DNA of 39,037 bases from CAZHTS01 sp964535315 (GTDB lineage: Bacteria > Chloroflexota > Anaerolineae > Anaerolineales > Anaerolineaceae), in contig CAZHTS010000045.1 in the NCBI GenBank assembly GCA_964535315.1, positions 1-39,037 of the forward strand, in the 5' to 3' direction. The notes beneath the pieces were generated by a model. The model was not told the DNA's origin. It ran no database searches and saw only the letters and a program-made list of their open reading frames with translations. A program made the position numbers and the translations under genes. Shown piece by piece: positions 8,701-14,798 of this stretch (position 1 is the stretch's first letter; every line of letters begins with the position of its first letter).

Positions 8701-9964
8701 CCACCGTCAGGTCGCCCTGCGCCACGCTTTGAGCGGCGCGCGCCATTTCGTTCAAATAGGTCGCCATACGCTTGAAGGCCCGCTCGGCCTCACCCAGGCG
8801 CTCGATCACCTGATTGAACGCCCGCGCCATCTGCCCGACCTCGTCGATCAGCGTCACCTTCAGCGGCGTGGCGCTGATCTGCAAATTGAGACGCACGTCG
8901 CCCTGCGCCAGTGCAGCGAGCTGCCCGGACAAAGCCTGCAGGTCGCGGTTAGCGATCTGCTGTGAGACGCGCATCACCTGCTGCAGCGGCTGGGTGATGC
9001 GCCCCGAAACCCACACCCCCATCAACAGCCCGGCCAACACGGCAAAGATCGTCGCCCCGATCGAGATGGCGCGCATCTGCACCACCAGACCCTTGGAGTA
9101 ATTATTGCGTTCCTGAAACTCGGTGGCGATATTGGCGGCAATTTTCGCCGCCGTATCACTGATCTGCGGCTCCAGTACGTCCAGGCGCTCCGCAAACAGC
9201 CTGCGCAGCGCCACCGTGCCGGCCCGCACTTTCGTGAACCCTTCCCAATAGGCGTCCAGCGCCGCAATCGCCTGTACGGTGTTTTGGCGCTGCACCGTAT
9301 CGCTCAATGCCCCTTCCAGGCTGATAAACGCCTCGCGCGCCTGTTGGTAGTTTTTTTCTACCAGCACCACATAACGCTCGTCGACCTCGTCAAAATAGCG
9401 CTGCGCGTTCAGGCGCATACTCTGACTGTAATTCTGGGCGTTGCCAAAACTCAGAAATACGCGCGCATCGTTCAACGAATTGCTGTGCACCCGCAGCGCC
9501 GCCAGCTTGTTTTCCAGGATCAAACCCTGCACGTTGAGCACCTCAGCCTGCACCGACTCCTCTTCGCGAATCAACAACACCGCTTCTGAAAAGACGCTGT
9601 CGTACTCATACACTGCCTGCTGAATCGAGCGAAACATTAACACCCGCTGCGGGTCGTTGATCGCCTGCGCCTTTGCCAGCAAGGTCTCCAACTGCGAAAA
9701 CTGTGCTTCAAACGCGTCCAGTTCCGCCTGTTCGCGCGTCAACACGTAGCGGTTAGCGTAAAACCGCACCCACAGGATGCGCTGGGCAATGTCCGCCGAG
9801 ATCTGTCGTTCCACCTCCAACCGGTTGGTCAGGTCGTCCACCGTGGCGCTGATCTCGCCCAAACGCGCCACCGCCAGCCAGCCCATGGCAAACATCAAAG
9901 CCGCCAGCAGCACATAGCCGATCGCAATTTTTGCGCCCACCCGGCGCCGGAAAAATGTCAGCAT
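5732..9964 (-). CDS. Membrane hybrid histidine kinase, HAMP-GAF-PAS-HisKA-HATPase-REC-REC-HPt
   Basis: This 1410-residue BarA/EvgS-like phosphorelay kinase has a first membrane helix at about residues 12-33 and a second at about 300-322, which enclose a helical extracytoplasmic sensor. Then come HAMP-type linkers (about 322-450), a GAF domain (about 455-600), a PAS domain (about 618-735), HisKA with His758 in MSHEIRTP, and a HATPase with NLISNAIKFT and GGTGLGLAI boxes. Two receivers follow, with acceptor aspartates 1051 and 1192, and a C-terminal HPt domain has His1349 in HAIKGA. All phosphorelay residues are present. I chose the start MLTFFRRR at 9964, one base after the stop of the upstream lipoprotein gene; a longer form would overlap that gene. 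The tight coupling suggests the lipoprotein delivers the ligand. The downstream receiver-GGDEF protein is the probable output. Confidence 0.92.
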   Translation of the reverse strand: MLTFFRRRVGAKIAIGYVLLAALMFAMGWLAVARLGEISATVDDLTNRLEVERQISADIAQRILWVRFYANRYVLTREQAELDAFEAQFSQLETLLAKAQAINDPQRVLMFRSIQQAVYEYDSVFSEAVLLIREEESVQAEVLNVQGLILENKLAALRVHSNSLNDARVFLSFGNAQNYSQSMRLNAQRYFDEVDERYVVLVEKNYQQAREAFISLEGALSDTVQRQNTVQAIAALDAYWEGFTKVRAGTVALRRLFAERLDVLEPQISDTAAKIAANIATEFQERNNYSKGLVVQMRAISIGATIFAVLAGLLMGVWVSGRITQPLQQVMRVSQQIANRDLQALSGQLAALAQGDVRLNLQISATPLKVTLIDEVGQMARAFNQVIERLGEAERAFKRMATYLNEMARAAQSVAQGDLTVAVVPRSSDDILGNAILNMLTSLRVARQRLTHQLDRLATLRRVDSMIVKNQTLEETLQYLLEQGVRHLEMDGGKILLLDIRSQQVVGVARVGERSCAESIDRYGRQVIDSGAPLHLNRTDENGAALCDFQVYYGQPLVAHGEVRGALAVFGRERVEPDGEWFDFLDTLAGQAAIAIANTELVRGLEERVEWRTRQLEEARRLSDALIRYSPVAIAFTDLDGSVTGWNPAAEKLFGYHREEALGRNINELVAANEAVRDQAEKLTADVAEGEMLRMICQRSRKDGELVDVELFAVTVSIEEKKVGVLAIYHDITDLQQARQAAEAATRAKSEFLANMSHEIRTPMNGIVGMTSLLLDTSLNREQMEYAEAIRKSNDALLAIINDILDFSKIEAGKLELEMQPFDLRECIETALDLMAYQAADKDVELIYQIEPGTPEAICGDITRLRQILVNLISNAIKFTNVGEVVVQVHVEADTGAGDERQVVLHFSVRDTGIGIAAERLDRLFQSFSQVDASTTRKYGGTGLGLAICKRLVAFMGGEIWVESKGEGQGSTFHFTIRAKPEKQVSRVLFGQALPSIKGKALLVVDDNATNRTIVVRMAESWGMRAVAFASGREALARIAAGLRADVAVLDVQMPEMDGLTLAVELRKYRSEQKLPIVVFSSIGYKQTLPDGIRAAAYLYKPIKPSQLYDALLTVFAEHVVSSEVIPLQTDYDAQMGARHPLHILIAEDHPVNQKVAQLMLERLGYRADIVSNGLEVLAAMQRQSYDVILMDIQMPEMNGIEATDQIRTTLPAERQPRIIAMTANALGGEREEYLAAGMNDYLSKPVNVTQLRNALEKCMPLQRYKTQTAAAVTPLPAVTQTNEEKMNVGANASIDQVMLKEYFPYEGEDARVLQDLIEEFFVDSDRRLVEIAAALKSGDADRAGKAAHAIKGASLTFGARLLAGLCKELEMIGKSGKLEGAAATLAQIEVEYQRARQDLRMIVQDMIEA

Positions 9965-9965
9965 C

Positions 9966-11321
9966 TTACTGCCCGCATTTCTGGGCCGGTCCGAACCACT
10001 GCGCCAGCCCGGCCTGCAATTCATCCGCCGCCGCCTGCGCCGTCTTCTTGCCGTTGACCACCGCTACCGCACCATCGGTGATCAGTGTATACGCATCCGG
10101 CGTTCCGTCGCGCAGCTTTTCCCAGGCAAAACGCACATCCGTGCCGCGCCCCTGGTTGAGCTGCAAAAAGGTATTGGCGTGTTCGTTGGCCAACCGCGGC
10201 GCCTGGCTGTGCATCGGGAAGAAGCCGGGCAATTCATTGCCCAGCAGCTCGCCAAACTCGTTCGTCGTCATCCACGCCAGGAACAAGCGCGCTTCCTCCT
10301 TGTGCTTCGAGGCCGCGTTCATCCCCATGCCGGCGTCGAGATGAAAGGTCAGATAAGGCGCCTGCCCGGCCGGCGGCGGCGGCGCAAATACACTCCAGGC
10401 GAACGCCGGTTTAGAAGTCTCAAAAAACGGGATGTCCCACGAGCCATCCAGCCACATCAGCGCCTTGCCCTGCAAGAACAACTGCTGGCTGTCCGCATAG
10501 GTCAACACCGCCTGATCCTTCGGCAAATAGGGCGCCAGGTCTTGCAGCGCCTGAAAAGCCGCTTTCATCCTTTCATCGTTAAAACAGCGTTTTCCGCTCA
10601 AATATTCCATCCGGCCTTGGCGCCCACCGATGAAATTGGGCGCCAGGTTCATAAACATGATCTCGGCTACCGTCCACGTATCCCCCGAGGCGTTCGCAAA
10701 GGGGATATAGCCGGCCCGCTGAATCTTAGCGGCCGTCGCCAGCAAATCCTGCCACGTCTGTGGCGGCGTCAGCCCTAACTTCTTGAACACGTCGGCGTTA
10801 TAGTAAACGCCGTGTGAGGTGGCGATGAAGGGGACGCCGTAAGGCTGGCCGGCATCCGTGGCCCAGGGCGCACGCATCGCCTCGCTGAAATTTTCCTTCA
10901 GCCCCTTCAGGTCGTCCAACGGTTCCAGGTATCCTTTTTCAAACAGCCGGCGCGTCACAGAATACGAGCGCAGGTAAAATACGTCCGGCCCGGTGCCCCC
11001 TTCCAGTTGCGCCCGCAAAGCGGCGTCGTACTCCGGCGCCGTGGTTGGGTCATACCGGACCGTAATGTCAGGATAGCGCTCGTGGAAACGCGCCAGGATG
11101 CGGTTCATCTGCTCCACATCCTCCATACGCCAGGAGCCCATCGTCAACGTGACCTGATGCGATTTCTCCGTGGCCACAGGGCCGGTTTCCGGCGTCCGGG
11201 CCTGCGTCGGCACAGGCGCCGGGGTCGCCGGCGCACACGCCGCCAACAACAAACAAACCGCCAGCGCCCCACCCAGCGCCGGCCTTATCATCCGCCACAC
11301 AACGTACCCAAGAGCGCTCAT
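9966..11321 (-). CDS. Extracellular solute-binding lipoprotein (ABC sugar-binding type)
   Basis: The 451-residue protein has a lipoprotein signal peptide ending in LLAAC with the lipid-bearing Cys29, then a Pro/Thr-rich tether. The body resembles the family 1 bacterial extracellular solute-binding proteins: a first lobe with a GPDVFYL segment, then YGVPFIATSHGVYYNADVFKKLG, which is a family hallmark. Such proteins bind sugars or oligosaccharides outside the membrane. No ABC permease or ATPase gene is nearby. Instead the next gene begins one base after this stop and encodes a membrane hybrid histidine kinase, so I infer that this protein presents ligand to the kinase rather than to a transporter. 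The start at 11321 was chosen for GGAGGAG four bases upstream; in-frame starts further upstream lack this. The leader region 11322-11480 shows no strong promoter that I can name. Confidence 0.85.
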   Translation of the reverse strand: MSALGYVVWRMIRPALGGALAVCLLLAACAPATPAPVPTQARTPETGPVATEKSHQVTLTMGSWRMEDVEQMNRILARFHERYPDITVRYDPTTAPEYDAALRAQLEGGTGPDVFYLRSYSVTRRLFEKGYLEPLDDLKGLKENFSEAMRAPWATDAGQPYGVPFIATSHGVYYNADVFKKLGLTPPQTWQDLLATAAKIQRAGYIPFANASGDTWTVAEIMFMNLAPNFIGGRQGRMEYLSGKRCFNDERMKAAFQALQDLAPYLPKDQAVLTYADSQQLFLQGKALMWLDGSWDIPFFETSKPAFAWSVFAPPPPAGQAPYLTFHLDAGMGMNAASKHKEEARLFLAWMTTNEFGELLGNELPGFFPMHSQAPRLANEHANTFLQLNQGRGTDVRFAWEKLRDGTPDAYTLITDGAVAVVNGKKTAQAAADELQAGLAQWFGPAQKCGQ

Positions 11322-11500
11322 CGAACTCCTCCTGAAAACGGCCATCAATCCCCGCCCCGCAACCAATGGTTTTCAAATTTCGCTAATCTGCACTATCATT
11401 TTACAATGAAACTCCCGCTTGCACATCGCCCTGGCGGCGCAGCACCGTTCGATTTGTGGATTGAATAGATTCATGGTTAAGTGTCTCCCCTCAGCCATGA

Positions 11501-11506
11501 TATAAT
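11501..11506 (+). promoter_or_regulatory. -10 element of the CpXC gene
   Basis: TATAAT lies 31 bases before the ATG at 11538, leaving a leader of about 25 bases. No convincing -35 hexamer is visible. The intergenic region 11322-11537 also has to hold the promoter for the divergent lipoprotein operon. Confidence 0.45.
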
Positions 11507-11537
11507 CCATCCTATCCTATCAACTCGAGAAAAGATT

Positions 11538-12884
11538 ATGGCCCAAACCCGTACCACCTGTCCACGTTGCCGTCAGCCCGTCCTGGCTGAGGTTGAACAA
11601 TTGCTCGACCAGAACACCGATCCCGACGCCAAGCAGAAACTGCTCAGTGGGGCGGTCAATATGGTGCAATGCCCCAGTTGTGGTTTTCAGGGGCCGTTAA
11701 ACCTGCCCATCGTCTACCACGATCCCGAAAAAGAACTGCTCCTGACCTTCTTCCCCCCGGAACTGGGCGTACCGGTCAACGAGCAGGAACGTCTGCTGGG
11801 CCCGATGATTACCCAGGCCGTCAACCGCCTGCCCGCCGAGAAGCGTAAGGCGTATCTGTTCCGCCCACAGACCATGCTGACCATGCAAACCATGATCGAG
11901 CGCATCCTCGAAGCCGACGGCATCACCAAAGAGATGATCGAGGGCCAGCAAAAGCGTATGAACCTGCTGCAACGCCTGGCGACTACCCCCGGCGAGAGCC
12001 GCATTGAGATCATTCGCCAGGAAGAAGCGCTCATCGACCAGAACTTCTTCAATATCCTCAACAGCCTGATCGAAGCCAGCATGGCCCAGAACGACGAACG
12101 TTCGGCCCGCCTGCTCGCCGGGCTGCAAAAGGACCTGCTGGAAAACACCGAAACCGGTCGCCAGCTGCTGGCCCAGGCGCAGGAAGCCGAAGCGGCGGTT
12201 AAATCGTTGCAGGAAGCCAGCCGCGAGGGTCTGACCCGCGAAAAATTGCTCGACCTGATCCTCGCCGCCCCCAGCGAGACGCGCCTCAACACACTCGCCA
12301 GCCTGGCGCGCAACGGCCTGGATTACCAGTTCTACCAGATTCTCTCCGAGCGCATCGCTCAGGCCGACGAGGCCGAACGCCAGCGCCTGACCTCCATCCG
12401 CGAGAAGCTCACCGAACTGACCAGCCGGCTCGACAAAGCCGCCCAGGAACACGTCAAGGCGGCCCAGGACATCCTCGAACAGATCCTCGCCGCACCCGAC
12501 ACCGAAGAAGCCACCGCCCAGGCGTTCCCGGCCATCGATCAGACCTTCGTCGAAGTGCTCAAATCCGAACTGGAAACCGCCCGCCAGAAGGGCGACCTGC
12601 AGCGCAGCGCCAAACTGCAAATCATCGCCAGCGTCATCCAGCAGGCCAGCCGCCCGCCCGAAATCGACCTGATCGAAGAACTGGTCTCCCTCGAAAGCGA
12701 CGAAGAACGCACTCGCTTCCTGGAACAGAACGCCGAAAAAATCACCCCCGAGTTCATGCAGATTTTCGCCAGCCTGACCGCCCAACTCGACAACCAGGAA
12801 GAGGCCGCCGAGCTGCGCGACCAGCTCAAGGCCGCCTACCGCCTCGCACTGCGTTTTTCGATGAAGCGCAATTTGAAGTCCTGA
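11538..12884 (+). CDS. CpXC zinc-ribbon domain protein with long helical tail
   Basis: The 448-residue protein begins with a CpXC domain: Cys8 and Cys11 in CPRC and Cys45 and Cys48 in CPSC form a zinc ribbon, followed by the typical segment with DPEKELLLTFFPPEL. The family is found mainly in environmental bacteria and has no firmly known reaction. From about residue 115 onward the chain is almost entirely predicted alpha helix, rich in Glu, Gln, Ala and Leu, with a run of about 330 residues that may form coiled coils or helical repeats, which suggests protein-protein interaction. I chose the ATG at 11538 because the zinc ribbon begins right after it and a -10 element is correctly placed upstream. 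A GTG at 11481 is in frame but lies upstream of that -10. It appears to be a single-gene unit. Confidence 0.8.
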   Translation: MAQTRTTCPRCRQPVLAEVEQLLDQNTDPDAKQKLLSGAVNMVQCPSCGFQGPLNLPIVYHDPEKELLLTFFPPELGVPVNEQERLLGPMITQAVNRLPAEKRKAYLFRPQTMLTMQTMIERILEADGITKEMIEGQQKRMNLLQRLATTPGESRIEIIRQEEALIDQNFFNILNSLIEASMAQNDERSARLLAGLQKDLLENTETGRQLLAQAQEAEAAVKSLQEASREGLTREKLLDLILAAPSETRLNTLASLARNGLDYQFYQILSERIAQADEAERQRLTSIREKLTELTSRLDKAAQEHVKAAQDILEQILAAPDTEEATAQAFPAIDQTFVEVLKSELETARQKGDLQRSAKLQIIASVIQQASRPPEIDLIEELVSLESDEERTRFLEQNAEKITPEFMQIFASLTAQLDNQEEAAELRDQLKAAYRLALRFSMKRNLKS

Positions 12885-12898
12885 GGCAATCTGTTTTT

Positions 12899-12935
12899 CA
12901 AAAAAACAGGGCCGCTCCGATGTTTGGGGCGGCCC
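12899..12935 (-). terminator. Intrinsic terminator of the FHA regulator gene
   Basis: Read on the minus strand, a GC-rich stem (GGGCCGC at 12929-12935 pairing with GCGGCCC at 12909-12915) is followed at once by CTGTTTTTTTG. This is a classic rho-independent terminator, 40 bases after the minus-strand stop codon. The T-rich part can also form a second stem (12891-12898 with 12902-12909) on the side of the CpXC gene. Confidence 0.8.
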
Positions 12936-12974
12936 AATGAGTAATCCAGGCAACTTGTGGCCAGGAACACCGGT

Positions 12975-13643
12975 CTATTCCGGCGGAATATCCAGGCGCA
13001 GGCCATGCCCGCGCACCGTCACCAGGTAGGCGTGTGCAGGATCGATCAGCGCCAGCCGGTCGCGCAGCCGCCGTACCAACGCATCCAACGCCTGCTCAGA
13101 AACACCTACTGCCTCCTGTTCCTGCCAGACGGCCATCACCAGTTCCTCGCGCGGAACCACCTGCCCGTTGCGTTCGTACAGCAGCTGCAACAGGCGGAAC
13201 TGCGGCACCGAGAGCGGTGGGATCACCTCTTGCTGCCCGATCCACACCCGCCGCGAACGCGTATCCAGATACAGCCGCCCCGGTCGTTCGCGTTTCGTCG
13301 CCGCCGGTTCCAACAGCGGCATGGTCGCATCTGAGTTCAGGAATAGAAAACTCTGTACCAACGCAATCATCACCAGATCGCCGTCGTGCAACAAGACCGA
13401 ATCCGCCAGGCGCTTACCGTTATAAAAAGTTCCATTCTTGCTGCTCAAATCTTCGAGTAGAATACCGTCTTCCGTGGGTAACAGGCGCGCATGATAACGT
13501 GAAACCTGCCGGTCTGTAATCACTACCTCACAGGCAGCATCGCGGCCCACCGTCAACGGTTGGCCGATGGCCCAACGCTGCCCGTTCAACGGGCCGCTCT
13601 GTCCAATCAGGACAGGTAAATCAGGGGCCGTGCGCTCTTCCAT
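12975..13643 (-). CDS. FHA domain-winged helix (OmpR-type) transcription regulator
   Basis: The 222-residue protein joins two domains. An N-terminal FHA domain (about residues 10-105) keeps the phosphothreonine-binding residues GR (33-34), Ser49 and His51 (VSRYH) and NGT (70-72). A C-terminal OmpR/PhoB-type winged helix (about 120-218) has the motif EQALDALVRRLRDRL in the recognition helix and a TVRGHGLRL wing. FHA domains bind phosphothreonine made by Ser/Thr kinases, and a kinase gene lies divergently next to it. The mycobacterial regulator EmbR and its kinase PknH are a known case of the same logic, although EmbR has its domains in the other order and an extra BTAD domain. GGAGG lies a few bases before the ATG. 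I infer that DNA binding is controlled by the adjacent kinase; the regulated genes are unknown. Confidence 0.88.
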   Translation of the reverse strand: MEERTAPDLPVLIGQSGPLNGQRWAIGQPLTVGRDAACEVVITDRQVSRYHARLLPTEDGILLEDLSSKNGTFYNGKRLADSVLLHDGDLVMIALVQSFLFLNSDATMPLLEPAATKRERPGRLYLDTRSRRVWIGQQEVIPPLSVPQFRLLQLLYERNGQVVPREELVMAVWQEQEAVGVSEQALDALVRRLRDRLALIDPAHAYLVTVRGHGLRLDIPPE

Positions 13644-13718
13644 ACCTGCCTCCGCAACCAGAAATAACCCTCAGCGTACCAAAAACCGAATAAGGCCGAC
13701 ATTTATCCACCTACGAGG

Positions 13719-13730
13719 TATAATATAGCA
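13719..13730. promoter_or_regulatory. Overlapping divergent -10 elements
   Basis: TATAATATAGCA gives TATAAT on the plus strand (13719-13724, with CCGACA 17 bases upstream at 13696-13701) for the kinase gene. On the minus strand it gives the extended -10 TGCTATATT for the FHA regulator gene. The two -10 elements share bases, so polymerase could bind one or the other but not both. Leaders would be about 80 and 70 bases. Confidence 0.5.
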
Positions 13731-13814
13731 GAGAATTCAATTTTTGTGTGAGTTTCGGGTGGCACAACGCCGAAAAAGATCTTTGCCGCTCGAAAACGAC
13801 AGGAAAAACGCGCC

Positions 13815-14798
13815 ATGCCGGTTCCACTGAAAACAGGGGATATCCTGCGCGGTCGATATAAGATTCGCCGGATTATCGGCCAGGGTGGCATGGGATGCAT
13901 CTATCTGGCAGATGATTTACGGCTTGAAGGGCGCCTGTGCGCCCTTAAAGAAGTCGAACACGACCGCACACTCAGTACCGATCTCGTACGCGAGGCCCGC
14001 GAGCAATTTCTGCGCGAGGCCACCGTGCTGGCGCGTCTCGACCACCCCAATCTGCCCAAAGTCTCCGACTTTTTCTCGATCAGCAGCCGCGATTACCTCG
14101 TCATGGATTACGTCCCCGGCAAAGACCTGCGCGCCCTGATGCTCGAAGCCCGCCAGTCCAGTTCCTTCCTGGATGAAAACGACGTGCTCAACTGGGCCAA
14201 TCAGCTGGCCGATGCTCTTTCCTACCTCCATAACCAGAGCCCGCCGATCCTGCACCGCGACATCAAGCCCAGCAACCTCAAGCTGACCCCCAGCGGCCTG
14301 CTCAAGCTGGTCGATTTTGGCCTGGTCAAGCTCCTGGCCTCGGGCGAGGTCACCATCACCATCCTGCAGGGGCGCGGCACGGCCCTCTACACCCCGCTGG
14401 AGCAATACGGCGGCGACAGCGGCCACACCGACATCCGCAGCGACATCTATGCCTTCGGCGCCACGCTCTACCATCTGCTCACCAATCAGGCCCCTTCGGA
14501 CGCCCGCGAACGCTTTCTGCACCCCGAAAGCATGCCTTCCATCCGCCAGATCAACCCCGAGGTCAACCCGCGCACCGAGCGCGCCGTCTTATGGGCCATG
14601 AGCCTGCACCCCGACGAACGTCCACAAAGCATCGAACTCTTTCGCCAGTCGCTGCTCGGCGATCGCACCCCCACCATCGCCCGCAACACGCGCCCGCTCA
14701 CCACGCTGGACTTTTTGCGCTCGCAGCCGGAAAGTTCGCTGTTATGGCTCTCTGCCGGCCTGACCCTGCTCGGGCTGGCCGCCACCCTCATCCGTTAA
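13815..14798 (+). CDS. Tail-anchored Hanks-type Ser/Thr protein kinase
   Basis: The 327-residue protein is a complete bacterial Ser/Thr kinase of the PknB type. It has the glycine loop GQGGMG (22-27), the ATP lysine Lys45 in ALKEV, the catalytic loop HRDIKPSN (147-154, Asp149), DFG (167-169), an activation segment GRGTALYTPLEQ and the structural motif DIRSDIYAFGATLYHLL. After the kinase domain there is a short linker and then one hydrophobic stretch (about 307-326) that ends the protein, so it is anchored at the membrane with no outside sensor domain. The neighbouring divergent gene encodes an FHA regulator, a likely substrate. Its TAA stop overlaps the stop codon of the convergent family 3 hydrolase gene within the four bases TTAA. 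Confidence 0.92.
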   Translation: MPVPLKTGDILRGRYKIRRIIGQGGMGCIYLADDLRLEGRLCALKEVEHDRTLSTDLVREAREQFLREATVLARLDHPNLPKVSDFFSISSRDYLVMDYVPGKDLRALMLEARQSSSFLDENDVLNWANQLADALSYLHNQSPPILHRDIKPSNLKLTPSGLLKLVDFGLVKLLASGEVTITILQGRGTALYTPLEQYGGDSGHTDIRSDIYAFGATLYHLLTNQAPSDARERFLHPESMPSIRQINPEVNPRTERAVLWAMSLHPDERPQSIELFRQSLLGDRTPTIARNTRPLTTLDFLRSQPESSLLWLSAGLTLLGLAATLIR

